Source of the DNA: Microvirga tunisiensis
GTDB taxonomy: Bacteria; Pseudomonadota; Alphaproteobacteria; Rhizobiales; Beijerinckiaceae
Direction: 5' to 3'
DNA length: 41,472 nucleotides
Assembly (NCBI RefSeq): GCF_009296175.1
Contig: NZ_VOSK01000039.1
Coordinates: 1 to 41,472, forward strand
The notes below the pieces were generated by a model. That model did no database searches. It was not told the origin of the DNA and saw only the letters and a program-made list of their open reading frames with translations. Numbering within the stretch: position 1 is the stretch's first letter; each line of letters opens with the position of its first letter. The position numbers and the translations under genes are program-made. Of this stretch, positions 16,810-25,667 are shown one piece after another.

Positions 16810-17859
16810 ATGTTCGGCTTCGGAATGGAATATGAGGGACTGGCCTTCTGGCTTCCGGTGATCTGGGCCGGGCTGATCGCCGTGGCGGTTGCCATGTACG
16901 TGATCGCCGATGGCTTCGATCTCGGCGTCGGCATCCTCTTCAAGGCGGCCGGCAGCGACAACTGGCGCGACCGGATGATGTTTTCGGTCGCGCCGATCTG
17001 GGACGGCAACGAGACCTGGCTCATCCTCGGCGGCGGCGGCCTCTTCGCCGTCTTTCACATCGCCTATGCGGTGCTCATGCCGGCCTTGTACCTGCCGATC
17101 ATCCTCATGCTCGTCGCGCTCATCTTCCGCGGCGTCGCTTTCGAGTTCCGCTTCAAGGCGGATCGTTCGAAATTCTTGTGGGACAACGCCTTCTTCTTCG
17201 GTTCGCTGGTGGCGACCTTCTTCCAGGGCATGGTGCTCGGCACCTTCGTGCAGGGCTTCGCCACCGATGGTCGCCAGTTCACCGGCGGCACCTTCGATTT
17301 CTTGACCCCGTTCAGCGTGCTCACCGGCATCAGTCTGATCTTCGGCTACGGGCTGCTCGGCGCGACCTGGTGCGTGATGAAGACCACGGGCGAACTGGAG
17401 ATCTGGGCGCGCCGCATGGCAGTGCGTTTTCTCCTCGCTACCATCGTCGCCATGGCCATCGTGTCGGTGTGGGTGCCGTTCTTGGAGAGGCAGATCGAAA
17501 CGCGCTGGTTCTCCTGGCCCAACATCGCGTTTCTCGCGCCGATCCCTCTGGTGACGGCCTATGTGGCCTACAGGCTCTTCCGCGACCTGGAGGAGGGGCG
17601 GCATTACCGACCGTTTTTCCTGGCAATTGCCCTGTTCCTGCTCGGCTATCTCGGCCTGGGCATCAGCCTCTTTCCATACATTGTACCTCCCAACCTCACG
17701 ATCTGGGATACGGCGAATACCGTCAATTCCCAGCTCTTCGCGCTGGTGGGCTTCGCGATCGTGCTGCCGATCACCTTCGCCTACACGGCCTATTCCTATT
17801 ACGTCTTCCGCGGCAAGGTGGCTGACGAGATCTCGGGCGGCGGCTACGGATATCACTGA
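16810..17859 (+). CDS. cioB: cytochrome bd-type quinol oxidase subunit II
   Basis: Structural partner of CioA; 349 residues with about nine helices. Recognised by WAGLIAVAVAMYVIADGFDLGVGIL, NETWLILGGGGLFAVF and LIFRGVAFEFRFK near the N-terminus. Starts 14 nt after cioA with AGGAGG upstream. Its stop codon overlaps the start of the next small gene (TGATG at 17857-17861). No cydDC assembly genes are seen here. Confidence 0.95.
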   Translation: MFGFGMEYEGLAFWLPVIWAGLIAVAVAMYVIADGFDLGVGILFKAAGSDNWRDRMMFSVAPIWDGNETWLILGGGGLFAVFHIAYAVLMPALYLPIILMLVALIFRGVAFEFRFKADRSKFLWDNAFFFGSLVATFFQGMVLGTFVQGFATDGRQFTGGTFDFLTPFSVLTGISLIFGYGLLGATWCVMKTTGELEIWARRMAVRFLLATIVAMAIVSVWVPFLERQIETRWFSWPNIAFLAPIPLVTAYVAYRLFRDLEEGRHYRPFFLAIALFLLGYLGLGISLFPYIVPPNLTIWDTANTVNSQLFALVGFAIVLPITFAYTAYSYYVFRGKVADEISGGGYGYH

Positions 17860-17990
17860 TGCAAGCTGAAACACATCGTCCGCCGGAACGACGCTCGAAA
17901 CGCCTGCTCTGGTTCGTGTTCCTGTATATCGCGAGCCTCGCGGTCTTCGCGGGGCTCGTCTATGGCCTGAGAGGAATCATCCCTCACTAG
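17859..17990 (+). CDS. small membrane protein of the bd oxidase operon (DUF2474-like)
   Basis: 43 residues: a basic N-terminus (THRPPERRSKR), one membrane helix (LLWFVFLYIASLAVFAGLVY) and the end GLRGIIPH. The ATG overlaps the cioB stop (TGATG), so it is translationally coupled. Size, position and sequence fit the DUF2474 proteins found at the end of cio operons, counterparts of E. coli CydX, which stabilises the haem site. The role as a third subunit is inferred from that parallel. Its TAG stop begins a palindromic repeat. Confidence 0.85.
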   Translation: MQAETHRPPERRSKRLLWFVFLYIASLAVFAGLVYGLRGIIPH

Positions 17991-18057
17991 CGCATCGTGC
18001 GGACCCGAAGGCCCGCGTCAGCGAAAAGTGGATCCGGTTCTCCGTCCGATGCTCTAG
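17987..18057. repeat. 71-bp palindromic element filling the gap between two convergent stop codons
   Basis: The ends are imperfect inverted copies: CTAGCGCATCGTGCGGA at the left and, on the other strand, CTAGAGCATCGGACGGA at the right (14 of 17 identical). The left end contains the TAG stop of the small oxidase gene (17988-17990) and the right end the TAG stop of the convergent membrane protein gene (18054-18056). The interior holds GACCCGAAGGCCCGCGTC and AAAAGTGGATCC, the latter resembling the element at 1642-1694. Probably acts as a bidirectional terminator. Confidence 0.8.
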
Positions 18058-18905
18058 CGGTACGTGCCAATAAAACCCTTGTCGGTCACCACGACCCAGC
18101 GGGCGCCGCGGCGCTCGATGCCTTCGATGCGGCCGACCCCGGGAAGAATGCCGCCGGGCATGACCTCGTAGAGGCGGCGGTTGCGGTTCTCGACGAGAGC
18201 CGCACCGTTATAGACTTCGCGCAGCACCCATCCGTCGACAGGTTCGCTTTTCACCGGCGTGGGAACGGAGGTCTCCTCGCGCTTCGCAGCCTCGGCAGCC
18301 GGAGGTGCTGCAGGAACGGGAGGGATCGCAGGCTTCGTGCTCAGCCCCGCCAGAGTGGTCAGGATCTGACTCTCCATCCGGTCGAGCCGGCCCTCGAGAG
18401 CGGAGAACTTCTTGCCCGGTTCCTGCAGGCTGATGGTGAGGCGTTCCAGCTTCTCTGTCAGCTTCGCCCGTTCGGAGACCGAAGAGGTGGACGCGGTGTG
18501 CTCGACGTCCTTGAACGCCACCACGGTTTCTCGGAGGGCATCGAGGTCGGTGCTCAGCCGCGCGAGGATCTCCCGGCTGCGGGCCGTCTCGGCCTCCAGA
18601 CGATGGATGGCATCCTTGTTGGCCAGTGTCCCGATGTAGGAAGCGGACCAGCCGGCTCCCACGAAGAGCAGGGCCATGGCGGCCTGGCTCAGGAACTTGC
18701 CGGGAAAGGCCCGGCTACCGGTTGCAATGCGCTCATCCGTTGATACTTCAGGGAAGGGCGCCGGCTTCAGGCCAAGCTTCGCGGTCTTGATCGCCTCCTC
18801 CAGCGCTGCGCTGGCCGTAGGGTCGATCCGGACGGCGGTTTTGGACGATGCGCCATCCTGCTTCGCGGCTTCGGTGCGATCCGGAGAACCTATGTTGATG
18901 TCCAT
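18054..18905 (-). CDS. inner-membrane coiled-coil protein of unknown function
   Basis: 283 residues. A cytoplasmic N-terminal ~70 residues, one membrane helix (about 71-93, FLSQAAMALLFVGAGWSASY), a periplasmic coiled coil (about 98-185, RLEAETARSREILARLSTDL and onward), a Pro/Ala linker (195-225) and a compact C-terminal domain (VDGWVLREVYNGAALVENRN through VVVTDKGFIGTYR) of beta-strand character. The layout is that of an envelope spanner anchored in the inner membrane. It is divergent from the type I secretion pair across about 400 bp, which makes a shared role possible but unproven. GAGG lies 7 nt upstream of the ATG. I do not recognise a named family. Confidence 0.75.
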   Translation of the reverse strand: MDINIGSPDRTEAAKQDGASSKTAVRIDPTASAALEEAIKTAKLGLKPAPFPEVSTDERIATGSRAFPGKFLSQAAMALLFVGAGWSASYIGTLANKDAIHRLEAETARSREILARLSTDLDALRETVVAFKDVEHTASTSSVSERAKLTEKLERLTISLQEPGKKFSALEGRLDRMESQILTTLAGLSTKPAIPPVPAAPPAAEAAKREETSVPTPVKSEPVDGWVLREVYNGAALVENRNRRLYEVMPGGILPGVGRIEGIERRGARWVVVTDKGFIGTYR

Positions 18906-19302
18906 ATTCCGACCTCATTTTCAGGTCAGAGACCATTAACCCTGAAAGTTTACCAAAGCATTATCTTCAGAGTTAAGTGATTACATTGCATGTCCTCTCC
19001 AGATAGAGGAGATGTAACATTGCGCACGGACATTCAGAACTTTTTATTGACATAGTTACACATAATAGGGTTTCAAAAGGTGGCGTAACGGAAAGCGACC
19101 ACCTTAGGGGCATCTCAATACCCATAAGAGTGCTGAGCAACACGGCCTTCCAGGCCTAACTATAACGAGATACTCTTGTGGGGCCACGACCCCGACATCG
19201 CAGCCATCGCCAGATAGAAAACATTGTGGTAGATTATATCCTTGCACAATGGCTCTACACCACGACGGCGCCGGGTGACTGGTCGGCCTATGGAAAGAAG
19301 AT
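18906..19302. promoter_or_regulatory. AT-rich divergent control region with nested palindromes
   Basis: 397 bp without a gene, clearly richer in A/T than its surroundings. Two short palindromes, ACATTGCATGT (18983-18993) and ATGTAACAT (19012-19020), flank a hairpin TCCTCT (18993-18998) / AGAGGA (19005-19010). TTGACA occurs at 19047-19052, but I find no good -10 at 16-18 nt. The remainder, 19080-19290, shows nothing I can name. Likely carries the promoters and a regulator site for both flanking genes. Confidence 0.45.
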
Positions 19303-21078
19303 ATGAAGCAGGCATCGAGAAATCGGGAAGAAAGCACAGAGGTCCAAGACGCTCTGAAGTCCTGCCTTCCCTCTTTTACCGGGGTTGCCGTATTCTCTGC
19401 GGTGGTCAACCTTCTGGCTCTCACGGGCTCCATCTACATGCTCCAGGTCTATGACCGCGTGCTGTCGAGCCGGAGCATCCCGACCTTGATTGGTCTCTCC
19501 CTGATTACCCTTGCGGCGTTTGCGCTCTCCGGCGGTCTCGACATGCTGCGCGGCCGGATGTTGGCGCGCATCGGCGCCCGCTTCGACGAGTTGCTCTCGC
19601 ACCGGGTCTTCGATCTGGTGGCCACGATGCCGCTCAAGGGCGCCAAGCAGGCGGAGAGCATGCAGCCGATCCGCGATCTCGATACGATCCGCGGCTTTCT
19701 TTCGAGCCTGGGCCCCACGGCTCTGTTCGACATGCCGTTCATGCCGATCTTCCTCATCGGCTGCTTCCTGATCCATCCCGGCATCGGCGTGATGTCGGTG
19801 GTCGGCGGCGTGGTGATCATTATCCTGACCCTCTATACGGACGCCAAGAGCAAGGCTCCCTCCTACGAGGTGACCAAGAGTGGCGCCGAGCGTCATGCCA
19901 TGGCCGAGACCAGCCGCCGCAATGCGGAGACCATCCGCGCGAACGGCATGCTGGGCTTCCTGGCCAAGCGCTATGACGAGGTGCATGTCCGTCACGTCAA
20001 TGACGGTTTGGTCGCCAGCGAGTCCTCGGCCGGCATCAGCGCCTTCGCCAAGGTCTTCCGCATGGTGCTCCAGTCGGCGATCCTGGGCCTCGGCGCCTAT
20101 TACGTGATCCAGGGGCAGATGTCGGGCGGCCTGATGATCGCCGGCTCGATCCTGATGTCCCGTGCGCTCGCTCCGATCGAAATCGCGGTCGCCCACTGGA
20201 AGGGCTTCACGGCCTCCCGTCAGGCTTATCGCCGCCTCCAGCACATCATGAACCTCGTGCCGGCTCAGGGCCAGCGCATGCCGCTGCCCGCGCCGAAGGC
20301 CGCCCTGTCGGTGGAAGAGGTCTATGTCGGTGCTCCCGGCGCCTCGCTGCCGATCGTCCAGGCTGCTTCGCTCCAGCTTCAGGCTGGCCAGGGCCTCGGC
20401 CTCATCGGCCCCAGCGCCTCAGGCAAGTCGACTCTTGCCCGCGCCCTCGTCGGCGTGTGGCCGACCCTGCGCGGCGAAATCCGCCTCGATGGCGCGGCCC
20501 TCGACCAGTGGGAGCCGGATTCGCTCGGCCGCCACGTCGGCTACCTGCCACAGGATGTGGAGCTGTTTGAAGGCACCATTGCCGAGAACATCTCCCGCTT
20601 CCAGCCTAACGCCAAGCCGGAGGACGTGATCGCCGCAGCGCAGACGGCGGGCGCGCATGAGCTCGTCCTCAACCTGCCCGACGGCTACGATACCCGGATC
20701 GGCGAAGGTGGTGCCTCCCTGTCGGGCGGTCAGCGCCAGCGCGTGGCTCTTGCCCGCGCTCTCTACGGCAACCCATTCCTGGTCGTTCTCGACGAGCCGA
20801 ATGCCAGCCTCGACGGCGCCGGCGACGAGGCCCTGAACGAAGCCATCCTGGCGGTGCGCAAGCGCGGCGGCGTCGTCGTCGTCATCACGCACCGTCCGGC
20901 CGCTCTCGGTCAAGTCGATCACGTCGCCATCATGGAAGAGGGCCGGATCAAGGCCGTGGGACCGCGCGACGAGGTTCTGCAGTCCGTCATGAAACGCAAT
21001 GCGACGCCGGCACCTGTACCGGTGCGGCCGCAGCAGGCTCCGGCAGCTCAGGCTGCGAACCTGCGAGAGGTTGGTTAA
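19303..21078 (+). CDS. type I secretion ABC transporter (PrsD/HlyB-like permease-ATPase)
   Basis: 591 residues, no peptidase domain. Membrane domain from about 20 to 310 (GVAVFSAVVNLLALTGSIYM, YDRVLSSRSIPTL are typical of PrsD/LapB-type exporters), then the ATPase: Walker A GPSASGKST near 368, LPQDVELFEGTIAENI, signature LSGGQRQR, Walker B LVVLDEPNASLDG and switch THRP. It would energise one-step export of a protein with a C-terminal signal, with HlyD and an outer-membrane TolC. No RTX-type substrate and no TolC gene are in the window. GGAAAGAAG precedes the ATG. The next gene starts directly after its stop. Confidence 0.93.
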   Translation: MKQASRNREESTEVQDALKSCLPSFTGVAVFSAVVNLLALTGSIYMLQVYDRVLSSRSIPTLIGLSLITLAAFALSGGLDMLRGRMLARIGARFDELLSHRVFDLVATMPLKGAKQAESMQPIRDLDTIRGFLSSLGPTALFDMPFMPIFLIGCFLIHPGIGVMSVVGGVVIIILTLYTDAKSKAPSYEVTKSGAERHAMAETSRRNAETIRANGMLGFLAKRYDEVHVRHVNDGLVASESSAGISAFAKVFRMVLQSAILGLGAYYVIQGQMSGGLMIAGSILMSRALAPIEIAVAHWKGFTASRQAYRRLQHIMNLVPAQGQRMPLPAPKAALSVEEVYVGAPGASLPIVQAASLQLQAGQGLGLIGPSASGKSTLARALVGVWPTLRGEIRLDGAALDQWEPDSLGRHVGYLPQDVELFEGTIAENISRFQPNAKPEDVIAAAQTAGAHELVLNLPDGYDTRIGEGGASLSGGQRQRVALARALYGNPFLVVLDEPNASLDGAGDEALNEAILAVRKRGGVVVVITHRPAALGQVDHVAIMEEGRIKAVGPRDEVLQSVMKRNATPAPVPVRPQQAPAAQAANLREVG

Positions 21079-22404
21079 ATGTTGGTCATTCAAGCTCCCC
21101 AAAGCAAACCCTCCGTCCACCAGCGGATCCTGCGCCAGTCGACCATCGGCGGCGTGGCCATGATCGCCCTCTTCGGCGGGACGATCGGTCTCTGGGCGGC
21201 CACGTCGACTCTGTCCGGCGCCGTCGTCGCCGGCGGTCAGTTTGTGGTCGATACCAGCGTCAAGAAGATCCAGCACTCGACCGGCGGCATCGTCGGCGAG
21301 CTGAAGGTAAAGGAAGGCGATCGCGTTTCGCAGGGCGATCTCCTGGTCCGCCTGGACGAGACAGTGACCCGCGCCAACATGCAGGTCGTCTCCAAGCAGC
21401 TCGACGAGTATGTCGGCCGCCAGGCTCGCCTGGAGGCGGAGCGCGACGGCGCGTCCGAGGTCAAGACTCCTGAGGAATTCGCCGGCCGACTCAACGAGCC
21501 GGCTGTGACGAAGATCATGTCCTCGGAACGCACGTTGTTCACGGCGCGCCGCGCCTCCCGCGACGCGCAGAAGGACCAGCTCCGGAAGCGCATCGCCCAG
21601 TCCCAGGATGAAATCGTGGGGTTGAGGGCTCAGCAGCAGGCCAAGGCCCGCGAGGCCGAGCTGATCGTGGCGGAGCTGAAGGGCGTCCGCGACCTCTATG
21701 ATCGGAACCTGGTTCCGATCACGCGGTTGAACGCGCTCGAGCGCGACGCTGCGAGCATCGAGGGGCAGCGCGGTCAGCTCATCGCAGCCGTCGCCCAGGC
21801 CGAGAGCCGCATTGCCGAGACCCAGTTCCAGATCATCCAGATCGACGAGCAGATGCGCGCCGAGGCGATGCAGGAGCTGCGCGAGATCCAGGGCAAGATC
21901 GCGGAATACACCGAGCGGCGCGTGGCGGCCGACGATCAGCTGAAGCGCATCGACATCCGTGCTCCCAGCGACGGCTATGTCCACCAGCTGAACGTTCACA
22001 CGATCGGCGGCGTAATCTCCCCGGCCGAGCCGGTGATGAACATCGTTCCGGTGAACGACAAGCTCGAGCTCGAGGCCAAGGTTCTGCCCAATGAGATCGA
22101 TCAGGTGAAGTTCGGTCAGAAGGCAACCGTGAAGGTCCATGCCTCCAATGCGCGCATGATCCCGGATCTGCACGGCTCCGTGAGCCGGATCTCGGCGGAC
22201 GTGTCGCGGGATCAGCAGACCGGCGCGACCTTCTACACAATCCGGATCGAGCTGCCGCAGGACGAGATCAAAAAGCTGGAAAACCTGCACCTGATCGCAG
22301 GCATGCAGGCCGAGGTGTTCGTCGAGGTGAACCAGCGCACCCCGTTCGAATATTTCTTCAAGCCGATGCAGGAGCAGATCGCCCGCGCGTTCCGCGAGCA
22401 CTAA
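21079..22404 (+). CDS. HlyD-family periplasmic adaptor (PrsE-like) of type I secretion
   Basis: 441 residues. Short cytoplasmic N-terminus, one membrane helix (about 24-45), a biotinyl-lipoyl half (GGIVGELKVKEGDRVSQGDLLVRLDE), a long coiled-coil hairpin (about 105-285, rich in Glu/Arg/Gln), then the second lipoyl half (IRAPSDGYVHQLNVHTIGG) and a beta-barrel (LELEAKVLPNEIDQVKFGQK). Bridges the ABC exporter to TolC. The ATG at 21079 abuts the exporter stop (TAA ATG), so expression is coupled. A terminator follows. Confidence 0.93.
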   Translation: MLVIQAPQSKPSVHQRILRQSTIGGVAMIALFGGTIGLWAATSTLSGAVVAGGQFVVDTSVKKIQHSTGGIVGELKVKEGDRVSQGDLLVRLDETVTRANMQVVSKQLDEYVGRQARLEAERDGASEVKTPEEFAGRLNEPAVTKIMSSERTLFTARRASRDAQKDQLRKRIAQSQDEIVGLRAQQQAKAREAELIVAELKGVRDLYDRNLVPITRLNALERDAASIEGQRGQLIAAVAQAESRIAETQFQIIQIDEQMRAEAMQELREIQGKIAEYTERRVAADDQLKRIDIRAPSDGYVHQLNVHTIGGVISPAEPVMNIVPVNDKLELEAKVLPNEIDQVKFGQKATVKVHASNARMIPDLHGSVSRISADVSRDQQTGATFYTIRIELPQDEIKKLENLHLIAGMQAEVFVEVNQRTPFEYFFKPMQEQIARAFREH

Positions 22405-22433
22405 GCTTTCCTCTGGCGATTGTTCAGGAAACC

Positions 22434-22471
22434 GCGGCCGATGCTGACTGCACCGGCCGCAGTTTTCGTTT
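22434..22471 (+). terminator. terminator after the type I secretion pair
   Basis: GCGGCCG (22434-22440) pairs with CGGCCGC (22454-22460); an inner TGC/GCA pair closes a TGACT loop. AGTTTTCGTTT follows. It lies 30 nt past the HlyD-family stop. Confidence 0.75.
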
Positions 22472-22547
22472 GAATCCTCCCGTGAGCCTCGCTGAGGAGC
22501 CGGTGAAGCCTGGAAAGTTCCGCACGCAAGCCCATAAACAGGGCGAA

Positions 22548-22567
22548 GGCTGCGTTCTCCCGCAGCC
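22548..22567. repeat. small inverted repeat upstream of otsA
   Basis: GGCTGCG (22548-22554) / CGCAGCC (22561-22567), 6-nt loop, no T tract, about 90 nt upstream of the otsA start. Could be part of its leader. The rest of 22472-22656 shows nothing clear. Confidence 0.5.
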
Positions 22568-22656
22568 CTCCATCGAAGGCAAAGTCTGGAGCCGCTCCGC
22601 AAGGTCAGCTCGCCTGCCGTGATGAAAGTGTCGGTTTTCTTGAGGAACTTAGCGTT

Positions 22657-24891
22657 TTGAGGATCATCGTCCGCTTTGGCGGTATCGCAATGCTCGTGGC
22701 GGCCATCGTCATCCTGGCCGTGCTGCCCTTTGCTACATCCTTCGTGGAGCAATGGACGCGCCGTGATGTCGAGCTGCGATCGCGTCTCGTGTTCAACTCC
22801 GTCCGGGACCAGGTCAGTGGCCTCCTGGCCCGCAACGACGCTCAGCAGGCCGGGATCCTGTTCGAGCGCATCGCCTCGGACGAGCGCGTGCTCGCCATCG
22901 GCTATTGCGACGGGCAGGAACTCCGCTTCCCCACCAGCAACATGCCGCCGTCCTTTTCCTGCGCCGAGGCATCCCGGTCCGATTCGGAAAGCTTTTCGGT
23001 CGTCAGGAACCAGGATCACAATGTCCTGGTCAGCTCCTTCCCCTTGAATGCAGGAGGTCGGCCGGGACATCTCGTGGTCCTGCACGACCTGAGCTATGCC
23101 GACCAGCGCGGCGGGGAGGCGAGGAACTATCTCTTCCTCGCCTTGGCAGGTGTTGCCTTCGGGGCTGCGGCCCTCGCGGCCATGATCGCGGCCATCATCA
23201 TGCGCCGGTGGCTCTCATCCATCCGGCAGGCTCTCGAGAGCGCCCGCACCGGCAATGCCAATCCGCCGGTGGAGGAGAACATCATCCCGTTGGGTCAGGA
23301 AATCCGCGATGTCCTCCAGGAACTCGAAGCCTCGCGCCGGACCATCGATGCGGCGCATACGGATTGGAGCCCGGAGACCCTGAGGGCCGCATTGTCCAAT
23401 GAGCTGTCGGGCTCGGAGGTCATCGTGGTCTCGAACCGCGAGCCCTACATTCATAACCGCACCAACGGTGGCGAGATTTCCCTGCAGATTCCGGCAAGCG
23501 GCCTCGTTTCGGCCCTCGAGCCCGTGGTGCGCGCCTGCGGCGGCACCTGGGTCGCCCATGGCAGCGGCACGGCGGACCGAGACACGGTCGACGCCAATGA
23601 CCGCGTGCCCGTGCCTCCGAATCACCCCTCCTACACCCTGCGCCGCGTCTGGCTCTCGGAAGAGGAGCAGGATGGATATTATTACGGTGCCGCCAACGAG
23701 GGCCTCTGGCCCCTGTGCCATATCGCCTTCGTGCGGCCGATCTTCCGGGAGACGGATTGGCAGTTCTACCGGTCCGTCAACGAGAAGTTCGCCGACGCGA
23801 TCGTGGCCGAGGCCAAGCGCGAGGACCCGATCATCCTCGTGCAGGATTACCATTTCGCGCTCCTGCCGCGCATGATCCGCGACCGGCTCCCCCGGGCGAC
23901 TATCGTCACCTTTTGGCATATCCCGTGGCCGAATGCCGAGACCTTCGGGATCTGCCCCTGGCGGGAAGAGATCATCGACGGGCTGCTGGGCTCCTCCATC
24001 CTCGGCTTCCACACTCAGGCGCACTGCAACAATTTCCTGGACTCGGTCGATTCCTACGTGGAAAGCCGCATCGACCGGGAGAAGGATTCGGTGTTCTTCG
24101 GCGGCGAGGAGACCCTGATCCGTCCTTATCCGATCTCCATCGAATGGCCGCCCACCGCCATGGAAGGCCAGAGGCCCGTGGAGGAGTGCCGCAGGATCGT
24201 GCGCGAGCGTCTCGGGCTGTCGCCGGACATGCGCATCGGCGTCGGCATCGAGCGTTTCGATTACACGAAGGGCATTCTTGACCGGATGCAGGCCATCGAC
24301 GCGCTGATCGGCGAGCATCCTGAATGGAGAGGGAACTTCACCTTCGTTCAGGTGGCTGCCCCAACGCGCAGCAAGCTCGCCAATTACCGCCTCCTTCAGG
24401 AGGAGGCCGAGGCTCTGGCGCGCGACATCAACGAAAAATATGGTGGTGACGGCTACGAGCCCATCAGGCTCCTCATCCGTCATCACGAGCCCGATGAAGT
24501 TTTCGAGCTCTTCCGTGCCGCGGATCTCTGCATCGTGTCGAGCCTGCACGACGGCATGAATCTCGTCGCCAAGGAATTCGTGGCAGCACGGGACGACGAG
24601 CAGGGCGTGCTCATTCTCTCGGCTTTCGCGGGCGCGTCCCGTGAGTTGTCCGAGGCGCTGATCGTCAATCCCTACAATGCCCATGCCATGGGCGAGGCCA
24701 TCAACCGCGCGCTGACCATGCCGCAGAACGAGCAACGCGAGCGGATGCGGCTGATGCGCGATCAGGTCAAGGAGCGCAACGTCTATCGCTGGGCGGGCCA
24801 GATGCTGCTGGCCGCCTCCCGCCTGCGCAAGCAGCAGAGGATCAGACGATTGATCGCCAGGGGCCGGAGGCTTGCACCGGCCAATGCGTGA
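22657..24891 (+). CDS. otsA: membrane-anchored trehalose-6-phosphate synthase with sensor-like N-terminus
   Basis: 744 residues versus about 470 for ordinary OtsA. Residues 8-28 and 158-183 are membrane helices enclosing a periplasmic loop of about 130 residues; a HAMP-like linker (about 184-240) leads into a GT20 domain from about 253 ([14 protein letters not shown]). GT20 sites are intact: [34 protein letters not shown] near 530 (Arg and Lys that bind the phosphates) and [14 protein letters not shown] near 630 (Asp/Glu). It makes trehalose-6-P from UDP-glucose and glucose-6-P. The start is TTG with GAGG 11 nt upstream; an ATG at 22690 would cut into helix 1. A glucosylglycerol-phosphate synthase is the alternative, but otsB follows directly. 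Confidence 0.88.
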   Translation: MRIIVRFGGIAMLVAAIVILAVLPFATSFVEQWTRRDVELRSRLVFNSVRDQVSGLLARNDAQQAGILFERIASDERVLAIGYCDGQELRFPTSNMPPSFSCAEASRSDSESFSVVRNQDHNVLVSSFPLNAGGRPGHLVVLHDLSYADQRGGEARNYLFLALAGVAFGAAALAAMIAAIIMRRWLSSIRQALESARTGNANPPVEENIIPLGQEIRDVLQELEASRRTIDAAHTDWSPETLRAALSNELSGSEVIVVSNREPYIHNRTNGGEISLQIPASGLVSALEPVVRACGGTWVAHGSGTADRDTVDANDRVPVPPNHPSYTLRRVWLSEEEQDGYYYGAANEGLWPLCHIAFVRPIFRETDWQFYRSVNEKFADAIVAEAKREDPIILVQDYHFALLPRMIRDRLPRATIVTFWHIPWPNAETFGICPWREEIIDGLLGSSILGFHTQAHCNNFLDSVDSYVESRIDREKDSVFFGGEETLIRPYPISIEWPPTAMEGQRPVEECRRIVRERLGLSPDMRIGVGIERFDYTKGILDRMQAIDALIGEHPEWRGNFTFVQVAAPTRSKLANYRLLQEEAEALARDINEKYGGDGYEPIRLLIRHHEPDEVFELFRAADLCIVSSLHDGMNLVAKEFVAARDDEQGVLILSAFAGASRELSEALIVNPYNAHAMGEAINRALTMPQNEQRERMRLMRDQVKERNVYRWAGQMLLAASRLRKQQRIRRLIARGRRLAPANA

Positions 24892-24913
24892 AGCTCCTGC
24901 AGGACAAGGTCCG

Positions 24914-25666
24914 ATGCCTGACGTGAACGAGGATTATGCTCTCTTTCTCGATTTCGACGGAACCCTCGTCGATATCGTCGAGCGCCCCGATGCGGTTGCC
25001 GTGGACGCGGCCTTGCCCGATGTCCTCACAACGCTGCAGAGGCGGCTCGGCGGTGCGCTCGCGATCATCAGCGGCCGTCCCGTCGACTTCCTCGACGGAC
25101 GCCTCGTGCCCCATGTGTTCGATATGGCGGGACTGCATGGGCTCGAGCATCGCATTGCCGGGCGGCTCTCGATGTGCGATCCCGACGAGCACCCGGCCCT
25201 GCGCGAGATGGTCGACCGGCTGAGCCGGATCGTTGCCGCCAAGGAAGGCATCCTGATCGAGGACAAGGGCTGCTCGGTTGCCATTCACTGGCGCCTCGCC
25301 CCCCATGAGAAGGATTTCGCTCTCGCGACCGCTCAGGCTGCCGTCGAAGCGCTGGGCCCGGATTACCGTGTTCAACACGGAAAAGCTGTGGCAGAAATCC
25401 TTCCCTCGGCGGCGGGGAAGGGCAAAGTGATCGAGAGATTTCTCCACGAATCTCCTTATAAGGGACGGCGGCCGATCTTCGTCGGCGACGACCTGACCGA
25501 CGAGAACGGCTTCAGGACCGTGAATGCACATGGCGGTCTGTCGGTGCGTATCGGTGCGGGAGACACCATTGCCAAGATTCGCCTTGGAACGCCTGCGGAT
25601 TTGCGACATTGCCTGTCCACGTGGGCTTTCGAAGGAACTCTGCCTTTTAAAGGGGATGATTGCTGA
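24914..25666 (+). CDS. otsB: trehalose-6-phosphate phosphatase
   Basis: HAD-superfamily enzyme releasing trehalose from trehalose-6-P. 250 residues: motif I LFLDFDGTLVDI with nucleophile Asp13, ISGRP (motif II region), a cap domain, a Lys in GKAVAEILP, and motif IV FVGDDLTDENGF. The start at 24914 has AAGG 5 nt upstream; an earlier ATG at 24884 overlaps the end of otsA. The order otsA-otsB with a 22-nt gap indicates one operon. The next gene begins one base after its stop. Confidence 0.95.
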   Translation: MPDVNEDYALFLDFDGTLVDIVERPDAVAVDAALPDVLTTLQRRLGGALAIISGRPVDFLDGRLVPHVFDMAGLHGLEHRIAGRLSMCDPDEHPALREMVDRLSRIVAAKEGILIEDKGCSVAIHWRLAPHEKDFALATAQAAVEALGPDYRVQHGKAVAEILPSAAGKGKVIERFLHESPYKGRRPIFVGDDLTDENGFRTVNAHGGLSVRIGAGDTIAKIRLGTPADLRHCLSTWAFEGTLPFKGDDC

Positions 25667-25667
25667 T

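Noticed and set aside
19047..19075. TTGACA as the -35 of a promoter for the secretion genes
   Set aside because: No acceptable -10 at 15-19 nt, and it is about 250 nt from the gene. Not called as a promoter.
22641..22656. EcfG-type promoter (GGAAC and CGTT) directly at otsA
   Set aside because: GGAAC and CGTT are only 4 nt apart here, far from the required 16-17; no proper site found in the otsA upstream region.
20419..23085. Very long minus-strand open frame (888 codons) opposite the secretion genes and otsA
   Set aside because: It is antisense to strongly recognisable ABC, HlyD and OtsA proteins and its translation has no family features. Long antisense frames are normal in GC-rich DNA.
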